Notes: a model not told the origin generated them from the letters alone. A stretch of 64,000 nucleotides of DNA from Salinicola endophyticus (GCF_003206575.1 NZ_PZJO01000004.1:149735-213734); one strand, 5' to 3'; shown: positions 1 through 9,367, counted from the stretch's first letter. Program-made: numbers and translations.

Positions 1-21
1 ATCACTTCTGCCGATTCACCA

Positions 22-948
22 TCAGCGCGTCCCCAAGGCCCGCTGAATGGTGGCTTCATCCAGCGCGTCACTGCAGAGATGCAGAAATTCATAGACGAAG
101 GCGTGCAGGAAGTGGCCTCGGCGCAGCGCCAGATAGGTGGTGTTGCGCGGGAACAGCGTGTCTCCCGGCAGCAGGGTCAGGCCGCGATCGCGCTCGGCGT
201 TGTAAGCCAGTGAAGCGATCACGCCGATGCCCAGGCCGAGTTCGACATAGGTCTTGATCACATCGGCGTCGAGTGCCGTCAGCACCACGTTGGGTACCAG
301 GCCAGCGGCCTGGAACGCCTGATCGATACGCGTCCGGCCGGTGAAGCCTTCGTGGTAGGTGACGATGGGGTAGTCGGCGATATCCTCGAGCCGCAGATCG
401 TCCACCTGCGCCAGCGGATGCCCTTCTGGAATGACGATGCTGTGATGCCAGTGATGGAAGGGGAAGCGTACGAACGAGGAGCCCTCGTCGTTGACGCCCT
501 CGGTGGCGATACCGATATCCACGCTACCACTCTTGAGCAGCGAGACGATCTCCGACGGGCTGCACTGGTGGAGCTCCAGACTCACCTTGGGGAAGCGCTC
601 CTTGAAGCTGGCGACCACCGGCGGGAGCGCGTAGCGGGCCTGGGTGTGCGTCGTGGCGATGGCCAGCCGCCCCTGATCCTGATTGGCCAGCTGCTGTGCC
701 GAGCGTTTCAAGTTCTCGGCATCGAGCAGAATACGCTCGATGATGTCGAGCAGGGTGCCGCCAGCGGTGGTCAGGCCCAGAATGCGCTTGCCGCGTCGCT
801 CGAAAAGTTCCACACCGAGCTCATCCTCGAGATCGCGGATGTGCTTGCTGGCGCCGGACTGGGAGGTGAAGAGCGCGTTCGAGGCTTCGGTCAGGTTGAA
901 GCGCTGGCGCACGGTCTCGCGCACGATGCGTAACTGTTGCAGATTCAT
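22..948 (-). CDS. LysR-type regulator, CysB/Cbl-like
   Basis: Predicted 308-residue DNA-binding activator of sulfur-assimilation type genes. The N-terminal winged helix (about residues 1-65) reads like CysB: MNLQQLRIV start, then TSQSGASKHIRDLEDELG recognition-helix region. The rest is a periplasmic-binding-protein-like effector domain; in CysB and Cbl this senses acetylserine or sulfate/APS. A GTG lies one codon upstream, but the ATG at 946-948 gives the family N-terminus. It is divergent from the monooxygenase gene at 1509, across a 560-bp region with two palindromes. The CysB subfamily call is from sequence likeness; the sulfur link to the neighbours is inference. Confidence 0.85.
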   Translation of the reverse strand: MNLQQLRIVRETVRQRFNLTEASNALFTSQSGASKHIRDLEDELGVELFERRGKRILGLTTAGGTLLDIIERILLDAENLKRSAQQLANQDQGRLAIATTHTQARYALPPVVASFKERFPKVSLELHQCSPSEIVSLLKSGSVDIGIATEGVNDEGSSFVRFPFHHWHHSIVIPEGHPLAQVDDLRLEDIADYPIVTYHEGFTGRTRIDQAFQAAGLVPNVVLTALDADVIKTYVELGLGIGVIASLAYNAERDRGLTLLPGDTLFPRNTTYLALRRGHFLHAFVYEFLHLCSDALDEATIQRALGTR

Positions 949-976
949 CACGGACTCGGCTGGATTTGTATGTCGA

Positions 977-990
977 GGAATATAAATTCC
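977..990. promoter_or_regulatory. Perfect palindrome upstream of CysB-like gene
   Basis: GGAAT-ATAA-ATTCC, 5-bp arms with a 4-bp AT spacer, lies 29 bp upstream of the regulator's ATG. Position and symmetry suit an autoregulatory LysR operator. No binding data; call is inference. Confidence 0.35.
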
Positions 991-1046
991 TTTCGGGCGC
1001 GCGAAAAATAGCGATTACTCATACCTATATCGAATGAAGGGTAATT

Positions 1047-1091
1047 CCTATATGTGTTTTTGGTATATGTGTTCTGGGTATATTCGAGCCT
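1047..1091. repeat. 15-bp degenerate tandem repeat, 3 units
   Basis: The core TATATGTGTT occurs at 1049 and 1064, and a decayed version (TATATTCG) at 1079, giving an exact 15-bp period. It lies in the divergent promoter region between the CysB-like regulator and the first monooxygenase, so it could act as phased regulator sites or simply be a tandem duplication. Confidence 0.5.
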
Positions 1092-1302
1092 TGCCGTCGG
1101 TCGCCCGCGGGTCCGCTGGGCGGTGAATATCGCGGAGGCCATGGCGTCTTGAGGCTGGCCCCGGAGCGTGTACGAAAACCGCCTGCGCTCGCCGACTTTA
1201 CGTACCAACCCCGGCGCACCTTTCGACACGCCGTTCAGACCTCTGGCTCTTTCAGCAACGGCGTATCTGTTCCGACTTTTTGGGCGTGGATTTTTGATGT
1301 CC

Positions 1303-1318
1303 TGATTTCTAGAAATCA
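1303..1318. promoter_or_regulatory. 16-bp perfect palindrome
   Basis: TGATTTCT-AGAAATCA, 8-bp arms without spacer, about 190 bp upstream of the monooxygenase start at 1509. A candidate operator for that gene; the binding protein is not known. Confidence 0.35.
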
Positions 1319-1508
1319 ATATCGATGATTGTTGTTTGTTGGCTGTGTGCTGACGTCATATAACCGTTCTCACCCGATAACCGGTGGGGCGTGACATGAG
1401 CGAAATACCCTTCGAGGTGGTGTCCGTTCTCCATCGACTTTCTGCGGGCGATATGAAAGGGACCGATACGCCAGGACATCGACGACAACGCCATGTAAGG
1501 ACACGGAT

Positions 1509-2747
1509 ATGAGTCAACTATCAACGGGCGCCAGCCAACAGACACTGATTGCCACTTTTCGACCGGTCTTCGAACGTATCGCGGCCGGCGCTGTGGCGCG
1601 AGAACGGGATCGAGCGCTGCCGCATGAGCCCATCACATGGTTGAAGGAAGCCGGATTTGGCGCGCTACGAACTCCCCGTGACAAGGGCGGCTGGGGCGTG
1701 TCGTTGCCGCAGCTGTTCGGATTGCTCAGCGAACTGGCAGAGGCTGACGCCAATCTGCCACAGGCGTTACGGGGGCATTTTGCCTTCGTGGAGGATCGTC
1801 TCAACCAGCCCGATAGTGCCGAGCGCGACCGCTGGTTTGGACGCTTTGTCGAAGGCGACCTGGTGGGCAATGGCTGGACGGAAATCGGGCCGGTGGCGCT
1901 CGGTGATGTGAACACCCGGGTAACCCCTTTGGAGAGGGGCTGGTCGTTGAGCGGAGAGAAGTTCTACAGCACCGGCACGCTGTTTGCCGACTGGATCGAT
2001 GTCTTCGCCCGCCGCAATGACACCCAGGGCGATGTCATTGCGCTGGTCAGCACCCACCAGCCCTCGGTACAGCGCGAAGATGACTGGGATGGTTTTGGCC
2101 AGCGTCTGACCGGCAGCGGTACCACGCGTTTCAACGAGGCCTTTGTCGAGCAGGCGCATCTATTCGACTTCGCCGACCGTTTCCGCTATCAGACCGCGTT
2201 TTATCAGCATGTACTGCTGGCTTCCCTGGCGGGCATTGGCCGTGCGGTCGCGCGTGATGCGACCCAGGGCGTGAGGGCTCGCTCGCGCATGTACAGCCAC
2301 GGCAATGCCTCGGTGTCGCGTCAGGATGCACAGGTACTGCAGGTGGTCGGCGAGATCAGCAGTCTGGCCTTTGCCGTGGAGGCCACGCTGCTGCGGGCGA
2401 CCCACTCCCTGCAGGAGGCCTATGAGGCCCACACCAGTGACGACGAGACCCTGCTGACCGAGCGCAATGTCCTCGCGGAGGCCGAGGCCGGGCAGGCACA
2501 GGTCATTGCCAGCGAGCTTGTGCCGCGGGCGGCCACCTTGCTGTTCAATGCGCTGGGCGCGTCGGATACGCGGCTGTCCAAGGCGCTCGATCGCCACTGG
2601 CGTAACGCACGCACGCTGGCCTCTCACAATCCGGTCATTTACAAGGCGCGCGATGTGGGCAACTGGCGGGTCAATGGCGTGCCGCCCACCGGTGTCTGGC
2701 AGATCGGCAACGCCAGAGAGCCAGAGCGTCACGGCGCCAGGGCGTAG
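1509..2747 (+). CDS. DszC/SfnB-like flavin-dependent monooxygenase
   Basis: 412-residue protein with the acyl-CoA dehydrogenase fold: N-terminal helical domain (to about 120), central beta domain containing GNGWTEIG and GWSLSGEKFYSTG (flavin-contact region), and C-terminal four-helix bundle ending in the RHWRNARTLASHNPVIYK motif. That C-terminal motif is typical of the DszC/SfnB branch, which oxygenates sulfur or similar substrates with reduced flavin, not of true acyl-CoA dehydrogenases. Start is supported by AAGGA 8 bp upstream. Pairs with the paralogue at 4203 and the CysB-like regulator, which suggests sulfur scavenging from organosulfur compounds; substrate unknown. Confidence 0.8.
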   Translation: MSQLSTGASQQTLIATFRPVFERIAAGAVARERDRALPHEPITWLKEAGFGALRTPRDKGGWGVSLPQLFGLLSELAEADANLPQALRGHFAFVEDRLNQPDSAERDRWFGRFVEGDLVGNGWTEIGPVALGDVNTRVTPLERGWSLSGEKFYSTGTLFADWIDVFARRNDTQGDVIALVSTHQPSVQREDDWDGFGQRLTGSGTTRFNEAFVEQAHLFDFADRFRYQTAFYQHVLLASLAGIGRAVARDATQGVRARSRMYSHGNASVSRQDAQVLQVVGEISSLAFAVEATLLRATHSLQEAYEAHTSDDETLLTERNVLAEAEAGQAQVIASELVPRAATLLFNALGASDTRLSKALDRHWRNARTLASHNPVIYKARDVGNWRVNGVPPTGVWQIGNAREPERHGARA

Positions 2748-2903
2748 CCAGGGCGTCACGATGCCAGGCAATCCGGTGGCATCCCGAATCGGGCCCGGCC
2801 GGGGGCGCCGCCTCTGGCGTCCACGGCCGGGGCGTTCTGGGGGGCGGTGACAGGGATACTTGGGCGAAGACCGGTGGTCGATGAAGCGCGGTCTTATGCC
2901 CTG

Positions 2904-3776
2904 TCAGGCGCTGGCTGCCAGGGCCTGCCGTCTGTCGTCGGGCCAGTCCGCTTGCCCCTCTCCGAGGGTGTCTTCGTCGCTGTCGAGGCTGTGGCTGTGG
3001 CTGTGGGTGTCGAGGCGGCGGCCGGCGTGGAACAGCGCCAGTTCACCCTTGCCGAAGCGCTGCCACCGATGTCCTTCGGTGACGGGGTGGGTGGCGACGA
3101 TGACGAAGCGTTCGTCGGTGCAGTGCAGGCTCCCGGTGTCCACCTGTTCGTCGCAGTCGATCAGGCGGACCCGCGGGGTGCCCGGTTCGTGCGCCGTCCA
3201 GTGCAGATCGGTGGTGGCGTGGGCGAACATCAGATCGTCGACGGTCAGGATGAAATTGAAGGTACCGTGACGGGCGATATCGGCTGCGATGTCCTGAAGT
3301 GCATCGTACAGGGCCGGAAGCGGCGGAAAGGCGTCGCCGAAGCGCTCGACGAGTCGCGTGAGTATCGACGCGAACGCCATTTCACTGTCGGTCGTGCCGA
3401 AGGTACGAAAGCGTGGCGCGATCGCCGGGGCGAACGTCTTCAGGTCACCGTTGTGGGCAAAGAAGACATGCCGCCCCCACAGCGTGCGGGTGAAGGGGTG
3501 GCTATTGGCATCCTCCACCGCGCCGATCGTCGCCTTGCGGATATGTGCCATGAGGTTCCGCGAGCGTGTGCTGCCGCCGGCCAGCATATGGGCGTGCTGG
3601 CAGCGAAAGGCGCTCGAGGCGTACACCTTGAGGTGCGGCTGGCCATTCTCGGCGCGATAGGCAATGCCCCAGCCGTCCTTGTGGTCGCTGGTGCCGCCAC
3701 CGCGGCAGAAAAATCCCCGCAGCAGATAGTTGGGCGCGATGGGGCGGAGACTGTTGACACCGAATATCTGACACAT
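2904..3776 (-). CDS. Class II glutamine amidotransferase (YafJ/GATase_4 type)
   Basis: 290 residues beginning MCQIFGV, so after Met removal Cys2 is the N-terminal nucleophile of class II amidotransferases. Further family motifs are DGWGIAYR, NLMAHIRKAT (conserved Arg and His), FFAHNGDL (Asn-Gly-Asp) and TTDSE. This hydrolyses glutamine or a gamma-glutamyl compound, but stand-alone YafJ-like proteins have no settled substrate. C-terminal tail has a His-Ser run (HSHSHS near 265). It sits opposite in strand between the two flavin monooxygenases. Family confident; role unknown. Confidence 0.85.
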   Translation of the reverse strand: MCQIFGVNSLRPIAPNYLLRGFFCRGGGTSDHKDGWGIAYRAENGQPHLKVYASSAFRCQHAHMLAGGSTRSRNLMAHIRKATIGAVEDANSHPFTRTLWGRHVFFAHNGDLKTFAPAIAPRFRTFGTTDSEMAFASILTRLVERFGDAFPPLPALYDALQDIAADIARHGTFNFILTVDDLMFAHATTDLHWTAHEPGTPRVRLIDCDEQVDTGSLHCTDERFVIVATHPVTEGHRWQRFGKGELALFHAGRRLDTHSHSHSLDSDEDTLGEGQADWPDDRRQALAASA

Positions 3777-4202
3777 TGGAGACGGCCCTCATGATCACTC
3801 CCAGATGTTGGACCATGGCGGCGTCGACGTTAACCAATAAAATCGACTATCCATATGAACGCTGGTGTTCCTCGTCGGCGGCATCGAGTTTCCCTGTCGA
3901 AAAAGCCCGGCGGCGGCGTGAAAGCGAGACGTCGCGAGTCGTCATGCCCAGGGTACTCGGTCGGGTCGTCGTCGGATGAGGCCCGTAGGCGTGCTGAAGA
4001 TGAGAGGGAAGTCATCGCCTCTGCCGCCGCTGATTTACTCATCCCAAAAACTGATTTGTCTTCCCTCTCGACGGCTGTAATCGTACGCCCACTCCTCTTC
4101 ACTTCCCGTGCCAAGGACCCGCGGGCGTCGATCGATTCCGTCGTGTCGAATCATGCGCTCTCGGGACAAGGTTTCCACCTCATGCCAGGGATCTCTTCCG
4201 AT
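3777..4202. other. Intergenic region, no gene seen
   Basis: Divergent spacer between the amidotransferase and the second monooxygenase. The monooxygenase frame is open back to 3855, but that upstream peptide is Arg/Ser-rich and unlike the family, so I treat it as leader. No clear operator or hairpin. Confidence 0.5.
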
Positions 4203-5429
4203 ATGTCAGATAGCACTGCTTCCCTTGTCGATGCCATGAGCGGCCACGAGACGCCTCACGATGACGCTCGCCACTGGCTGGCGGTGGCCGATGCAGTCGC
4301 CAGCACGCTCGCGACAACGGCGGTCGCACGAGACCGCGAGGGAGGGCATGCGGCCAGCGAGCGTGAGCTGCTGCGCGAGCATGGATTGCTGCAGCTCTCC
4401 GTGCCGGCCTGGGCGGGCGGCGTGGGGGCTCCCTGGTCGCTGATCTATCGCGTCGTGCGGCGAATCGCGCAGGCCGACTCGGCCTTGGCGCATCTTCTCG
4501 CCTTCCATCACCTTCAAGTAGGCTCGGTGATCCTCTACGGGTCCGAGGCGCAACGCGCGAAGCTGCTCGTGGGTACTGCGCAGAAGAACTGGTTCTGGGG
4601 TAACACACTCAATCCGCTCGACAAGCGCACGCGGGCCCTGGACCGAGAGCGCGGGGGCTGGGTCTTCACCGGGGACAAGGGCTTCTGTTCGGGCGCGTTG
4701 GGGTCGGACTATCTGCTCGCGTCCGCCTGGCACGAGGCCAGTCGGAGTCTGGTGGTGGCGGCCATTCCGACCCAGCGCCGCGGCATTACCGTGCACGACG
4801 ACTGGGATGCCATGGGCCAGCGTCAGACGGACAGTGGCACGGTGACCTTCGACTCGGTCGTGGTCGAGCCGGAGGAGGTGTTGATCGAGCCCGGCGCCCC
4901 CGGGACGCCGGTGGTGCCATTCCGCACTTGCCTGGCTCAACTGGTGCTGGTCAATCTTTACCTCGGTATCGCCGAGGGCGCGTTCGAGGAGGCGCGTCGC
5001 TACACCCGGGACGAGGCCAGGCCCTGGTTGGCCTCCGGCGTGGAACGGGCCGGCGATGACCCGTTCCTTCAGCGCCATGCCGGTGAGCTGTGGGTGAAGC
5101 TGCGCGGGGCGCAGGTGCTCGCGGATATCGCCGGCGATGTCGTCCAGCGCCACTTCGCGCAGGGCAGCGAGATCACCGCCGCAGCGCGCGGCGAGACCGC
5201 GATCGCCGTTGCCGAAGCCAAGGTCGCCGCACACCAGGCGGTACTGGAGATCACTAACCGGCTATTCGACATGACCGGCGCCAGGGGCACCCAGCGGCGC
5301 TTCGGTTACGACCGTTTCTGGCGCAACGCGCGCACGCACACCCTGCATGATCCGGTCGATTACAAGATCCGCGATCTCGGTCGCTGGGCACTATACCGAC
5401 AGTTTCCGGAGCCGACCGCCTATTCATGA
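4203..5429 (+). CDS. Second DszC/SfnB-like flavin monooxygenase
   Basis: 408 residues from the ATG at 4203 (MSDSTASLVDAM); ATGs at 4182 and 4236 are alternatives. Shows the acyl-CoA dehydrogenase fold: NWFWGNTLNP, GWVFTGDKGFCSG, then the C-terminal RFWRNARTHTLHDPVDYK motif that marks the DszC/SfnB branch. It is a paralogue of the gene at 1509 and closer to classical DszC in this motif. A predicted FMNH2-dependent oxygenase acting on a sulfur (or similar heteroatom) substrate, which would need a partner flavin reductase; none is visible nearby. Confidence 0.82.
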   Translation: MSDSTASLVDAMSGHETPHDDARHWLAVADAVASTLATTAVARDREGGHAASERELLREHGLLQLSVPAWAGGVGAPWSLIYRVVRRIAQADSALAHLLAFHHLQVGSVILYGSEAQRAKLLVGTAQKNWFWGNTLNPLDKRTRALDRERGGWVFTGDKGFCSGALGSDYLLASAWHEASRSLVVAAIPTQRRGITVHDDWDAMGQRQTDSGTVTFDSVVVEPEEVLIEPGAPGTPVVPFRTCLAQLVLVNLYLGIAEGAFEEARRYTRDEARPWLASGVERAGDDPFLQRHAGELWVKLRGAQVLADIAGDVVQRHFAQGSEITAAARGETAIAVAEAKVAAHQAVLEITNRLFDMTGARGTQRRFGYDRFWRNARTHTLHDPVDYKIRDLGRWALYRQFPEPTAYS

Positions 5430-5522
5430 CGTGTCGTGCCAACTTTTTGTCTCATCGTGTGAAGTTCTCGGCTTGCAGGGGCGCAGAGTAAGGGGGTCTC
5501 TGGCAACCCTCTCGGACCCACC

Positions 5523-6458
5523 ATGAATGACCATCGATCGCTACGTCTGTTTTCCCTGCTGCCCTTGGCGCTGCTCACCGCCGGCCCGGCCCACGCCGAT
5601 CTCGACCAGGTGCGTTTCGGCGTCTCGCCCTGGCCCGGGGTCACGGTCAAGACCGAAATCGCCGCTCAGCTGCTCGACGCCATGGGCTACCACACCGAGC
5701 AGAAGGAGCTGGCGGTGGGGGTCATCCTCAACGGGCTGGCCAATGGCCAACTGGATGCCTACCTGGGCAACTGGTATCCGGTGCAGCAGGAGATGACCGA
5801 ACCGCTGCTCGATTCGGGGCGCCTGGCCCACGCCGCGGCCAATATCAGCAACGCGACCTCGGGGCTGGTGGTGCCCTCATACGTCCATGAGGCGGGGGTC
5901 GACAGCGTGGCCGATCTCAACCGCTACCGTGACCGCTTCGATGGCAAGATCCAGGGTATCGAAGCGGGTACCGGCATCAACGATGCCATTCTGAAGGCGA
6001 TCGCCGAGAACAAGGCCGGCCTCGGCGACTGGCAGCTGCAGGAGAGCTCCACCGCGGCGATGCTGGCCTATGCCGGGCAGAAGATCGCCGATCATGAGTG
6101 GGTGACGTTCGTCGGCTGGGAGCCGCACTGGATGAACGTCAACTACGACCTCTACTACCTGAAGGATGCCGACGACAGCGGTGTCGCCGATATCGTCAGC
6201 ACGGTCTGGACCCTGGTGCCGGGCGACCTGAAGCAGCAGGACGCCAATCTCTATCGCTTCTTCTCCCAGTACCGGGTCGATATCGCCGACCAGAACGACT
6301 GGGTCTACCAGTACAGCCACGAGGAGCGCCCCGCAGACGAGGTGGCCAGCGAGTGGATTCACGGTCATGAGGCGACCGTGGCCAAGTGGCTCGAAGGTGT
6401 CACCGCCAAGAACGGCAAGCCGGCGATCGACGCGGTCAAGGCTGAGTTCGCGAACTGA
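5523..6458 (+). CDS. Choline/glycine betaine ABC substrate-binding protein (ProX/ChoX type)
   Basis: 311 residues. A Sec signal peptide (about 1-26, cleavage after AHA) precedes an OpuAC domain. Aromatic and loop motifs of quaternary-amine binding are visible: FGVSPWPGV, YLGNWYPVQQ, GIEAGTGIND and FVGWEPHWMN, with Trp residues placed as in the ChoX aromatic box. Exported to the periplasm to capture choline or betaine for an ABC importer. No ATPase or permease gene is adjacent, so it is an orphan binding protein here. Exact ligand inferred only. Confidence 0.85.
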   Translation: MNDHRSLRLFSLLPLALLTAGPAHADLDQVRFGVSPWPGVTVKTEIAAQLLDAMGYHTEQKELAVGVILNGLANGQLDAYLGNWYPVQQEMTEPLLDSGRLAHAAANISNATSGLVVPSYVHEAGVDSVADLNRYRDRFDGKIQGIEAGTGINDAILKAIAENKAGLGDWQLQESSTAAMLAYAGQKIADHEWVTFVGWEPHWMNVNYDLYYLKDADDSGVADIVSTVWTLVPGDLKQQDANLYRFFSQYRVDIADQNDWVYQYSHEERPADEVASEWIHGHEATVAKWLEGVTAKNGKPAIDAVKAEFAN

Positions 6459-6485
6459 GTCGCGTTCGCGAACGGGTATGCGCGT

Positions 6486-7298
6486 TCAGGCGATGCGCCT
6501 GACCAGCGCTTGGCAGAACGCCTGCCAGGACTCCCGCATCGCCGGCAGCTCGGCGTGGCCGTGCAGCGCCGAGTGCACCATCTGCGGTGCGCAGCGATAG
6601 CCCACATCGGCGCCGGCGTGGCGCCACGCCTCGACCGCCGCCTCCAGCGGCCGGGTGAGCGGGTCGCGCGCCACCGCCAGCACCTCGATGGCGGGTGTCG
6701 GCGGGCGTTCGCCGGGGATGGCCGGCACGTCGTCGGCCACGCTCTGCCACAACGCCAGAATATCTGCCCGTGACAGCAGCGGGGCGTCGTCGCCCAGCGT
6801 CTCCGGCGTGGGCACGCCCACCACCGGATAGATCAGCCCCAACGGCCCCTGCCAGCCGTGATGGGCAACATCGATCGCCAGGCGCCCACCGGCGCTGTCG
6901 CCGACCACCGCCAGGGGCGTGCAGGCGGTGACCACCGCGGCACACTCTTCGAGCGCCGCCGCGTAGCTGGCCTCGGGCACGCGGCGGTAATCCACGCTCA
7001 CCACCTCACGGCCGAGGCGCGCGGCCAGGTCGGCGGTGATGCCGTGGTGGCTCTCCACCGAACCCAGGTTCCAGCCGCCCCCGTGGAGATAGACGACGCA
7101 GCCGCTCTCCGCCCCCTGTGGCCTGAAGCGGCGCACCGCCACCCCCGCGATGTGCGCGTCCTCGAACCGCAGGCCCGCCGGATCGGGCGGACGATGTTGG
7201 CGATGCAGACGCTCATAAGCCTCGCGGCGTTCGCTCAGCGGTGCGTCGGGATCGGCATCCAGGCGCTCGAGACGGCGGATGAAGGCGTCGATCGGCAT
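6486..7298 (-). CDS. Alpha/beta hydrolase, HSL-type carboxylesterase
   Basis: 270 residues with the hormone-sensitive-lipase family signatures: oxyanion motif HGGGW (about 73-77) and nucleophile elbow GDSAGG (about 133-138), with a late acidic region and a His near HSALHGH. Cytoplasmic esterase predicted; no signal peptide. It is convergent with the choline-binding gene and divergent from mtgA. Substrate unknown. Confidence 0.82.
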   Translation of the reverse strand: MPIDAFIRRLERLDADPDAPLSERREAYERLHRQHRPPDPAGLRFEDAHIAGVAVRRFRPQGAESGCVVYLHGGGWNLGSVESHHGITADLAARLGREVVSVDYRRVPEASYAAALEECAAVVTACTPLAVVGDSAGGRLAIDVAHHGWQGPLGLIYPVVGVPTPETLGDDAPLLSRADILALWQSVADDVPAIPGERPPTPAIEVLAVARDPLTRPLEAAVEAWRHAGADVGYRCAPQMVHSALHGHAELPAMRESWQAFCQALVRRIA

Positions 7299-7370
7299 GC
7301 GGCTACTCCTCTTGGCGGATGCGGCTCCACGATAAAGCGCCGCCGCCCCCCTGTGCCAGCCACACGTTGT

Positions 7371-7376
7371 TATACT
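7371..7376 (+). promoter_or_regulatory. Candidate -10 box for mtgA
   Basis: TATACT 31 bp before the mtgA start matches the sigma-70 -10 consensus at 5 of 6 bases. No good -35 element is visible at the expected distance. Confidence 0.3.
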
Positions 7377-7406
7377 GTGCGCCCCTGACCGACGTGAGCC
7401 CCAGGC

Positions 7407-8114
7407 ATGCAGACAGGCTGGCCCCGCAAGCTGTTGCGCTACTTCTTCATCGCCATTGCCGCTTTCGTCGGCCTATCGGTGTTCCTCGTGCTGGTGTTCC
7501 GTTTCGTGCCGGTGTTCGGCTCGATGGTGATGGTCGAGCGCAAGGTGGGGGCCTGGCTGCACGGCGACAATCTCGAGATCCATCAGCAGTGGACCCCGTG
7601 GTCGCGGCTCTCCGACAACGCCAAGCTGGCGGTGATGGCGGGAGAGGATCAACGCTTCCCGGAGCATTGGGGCTTCGATACCGACCAGATTCGCCGCGCG
7701 CTCACCTCGTGGTCGGATGGCGGCGACCTGCGCGGTGCCAGCACCATCAGCCAGCAGACCGCGCGCAACCTGTTCCTTTGGACCGGGCGCAGCTGGGTGC
7801 GCAAGGGGCTGGAGGCGTGGTTCACGCTGCTGCTCGAGGCGCTGTGGCCCAAGCAGCGCATTCTCGAGGTCTATCTCAATATCGCCGAGTGGGATACCGG
7901 GGTGTTCGGCCTGCAAGCCGCCGCCGAGCACTATTTCGGCACCTCTGCCGCCAATCTGAATGTCACCCAGGCCAGCCGGCTGGCGGCGATCCTGCCCAAC
8001 CCGCGCGGCTGGAGCGCCTCGCGGCCCTCGCCCTATGTGCTCAAGCGCTCGGCCTGGATCCAGCGTCAGATGCGCCAGCTCGGGGGCACCGCCTTCCTGC
8101 AGCGGATCGAGTGA
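7407..8114 (+). CDS. mtgA: Monofunctional peptidoglycan glycosyltransferase
   Basis: 235 residues, normal for MtgA. N-terminal transmembrane anchor at about 12-35, then a GT51 domain. Visible family motifs: AGEDQRFPEHWGFD (catalytic Glu), GASTISQQTARNLFLW, and KQRILEVYLNIAEW. Polymerises lipid II into glycan strands at the periplasmic face of the inner membrane; there is no transpeptidase domain. Monocistronic in this context. Confidence 0.95.
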   Translation: MQTGWPRKLLRYFFIAIAAFVGLSVFLVLVFRFVPVFGSMVMVERKVGAWLHGDNLEIHQQWTPWSRLSDNAKLAVMAGEDQRFPEHWGFDTDQIRRALTSWSDGGDLRGASTISQQTARNLFLWTGRSWVRKGLEAWFTLLLEALWPKQRILEVYLNIAEWDTGVFGLQAAAEHYFGTSAANLNVTQASRLAAILPNPRGWSASRPSPYVLKRSAWIQRQMRQLGGTAFLQRIE

Positions 8115-8356
8115 GCGCCGCCGACACCGCGATGATTCGTCTGTCTTTCACCCCCGCCAGGGCCGCCACCAAGAGGGGATTGGAGCGGATGGCCGGGGAT
8201 GTCATGATCGGCAGCGCCGGCCCGTCACCAAGGTGACGCGTGGCAACTGTCATGTCAGATTGCGTTCGGGCCAGGCCTGGCCCGGCAGAGTGGCGCGCCG
8301 GCGTCGGGCGCGCTGCGTATCGTCCACGCATCACGTCAGCGGGAGAGTTTCACGCC

Positions 8357-9286
8357 ATGGATACCATTCGTCTCGCCATCGTCGGCTACGGCAAGATCGC
8401 CCGCGATCAGCATCACCCTGCCATCGATGCCAACCCTGCCTATCGGCTGAGCGCGGTCGCCAGCCGCAATGCCGCCGTGCCCGGGGTGGCGCATTTCGAG
8501 ACCCTGGAAGCGCTGCTCAAGGAGGGGCCGACAGTCGACGCCGTCGCCCTGTGCACCCCGGCCGGCGTGCGCACCGCCCAGGCCCGGCTGGCGATGTCCC
8601 ACGGCAAGCACGTGATGCTCGAGAAGCCGCCCGGGGCGACCCTGGCCGAGATCGAGACGCTGCGCGAGGATGCCGCGCGTAGCGGCGTCACCCTGTTCGC
8701 CAGCTGGCACTCGCGCCATGCCCACTGCGTCGCCCCGGCGCGGCGCTGGTTGTCGACGCGCAAGATCCAGCGGGTCGATATCGTCTGGAAAGAGGATGTG
8801 CGCGAGTGGCATCCCGGCCAGGCGTGGATCTGGCAGCCGGGCGGCATGGGCGTGTTCGACCCCGGTATCAATGCGCTGTCGATCGCCACCGCCATTCTGC
8901 CGCGGCCTTTTCATCTGATCGATGCCCAGTTGCAGGTACCGGGCAACTGCCAGACCCCGATTGCGGCCTCGCTCGATTTCGTCGACGGGCTCAAGGTGCC
9001 GATTCACGCCGAGTTCGACTTCCGTCAGGTCGGCACGCCACCGATCTGGGAGATCCATGTCGAGACCGATGACGGTCGCCTCACCCTCGAGGCCGGCGGC
9101 AGCCGCATGCGGGTCGACGGCGAGCTGAGGGAAGAGGGCCCGGACGCCGAGTACGCCGGACTCTACGAGCGCTTCGCCGGGCTGATCGGCCGCGGCCAGT
9201 CGGATGTCGATGTCAGTCCCTTCCGTCACGTTGCCGATGCCCTGATGCTGGGGTATCGCCATCCGGTCGACGATTTCACCGAGTAG
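8357..9286 (+). CDS. Gfo/Idh/MocA-family sugar dehydrogenase (galactose/arabinose 1-dehydrogenase-like)
   Basis: 309 residues. Start at 8357 is chosen because GGGAGAG sits 10 bp upstream and the protein then begins MDTIRLAIVGYGKIARDQH, the Rossmann nucleotide-binding motif. EKPPGATLAE is the conserved EKP motif with the catalytic Lys, followed by the WKEDVREWHPGQAWIW region typical of the D-galactose/L-arabinose 1-dehydrogenase subgroup. Oxidises an aldose to its lactone with NAD(P)+. A strong terminator follows at 9333. Subgroup assignment is likely but not proven. Confidence 0.82.
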   Translation: MDTIRLAIVGYGKIARDQHHPAIDANPAYRLSAVASRNAAVPGVAHFETLEALLKEGPTVDAVALCTPAGVRTAQARLAMSHGKHVMLEKPPGATLAEIETLREDAARSGVTLFASWHSRHAHCVAPARRWLSTRKIQRVDIVWKEDVREWHPGQAWIWQPGGMGVFDPGINALSIATAILPRPFHLIDAQLQVPGNCQTPIAASLDFVDGLKVPIHAEFDFRQVGTPPIWEIHVETDDGRLTLEAGGSRMRVDGELREEGPDAEYAGLYERFAGLIGRGQSDVDVSPFRHVADALMLGYRHPVDDFTE

Positions 9287-9332
9287 CTCACCCGGCTGGG
9301 CGGAGACAGCCTGCCGCGGGACGCAAGACGAT

Positions 9333-9367
9333 AACGCCCCCTGCGACCAGGCCGCAGGGGGCGTTTT
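9333..9367 (+). terminator. Rho-independent terminator
   Basis: A perfect 13-bp stem (9333-9345 with 9353-9365) and 7-base loop, followed by T-rich sequence. It ends the dehydrogenase transcript. Confidence 0.9.

Larger units (their letters stand above)
952..1508. other. Divergent intergenic region, no gene
   Basis: AT-richer stretches at 960-1090 and 1290-1350 flank a GC-rich middle. Holds the palindromes at 977 and 1303 and the 15-bp repeat at 1047. Short reading frames here lack a family signature and a convincing ribosome binding site, so I call no gene. Confidence 0.6.

Noticed and set aside
948-1319. A 123-codon minus-strand frame upstream of the CysB-like gene
   Set aside because: Covers the promoter palindrome and AT-rich repeats, lacks a ribosome binding site and resembles no family.
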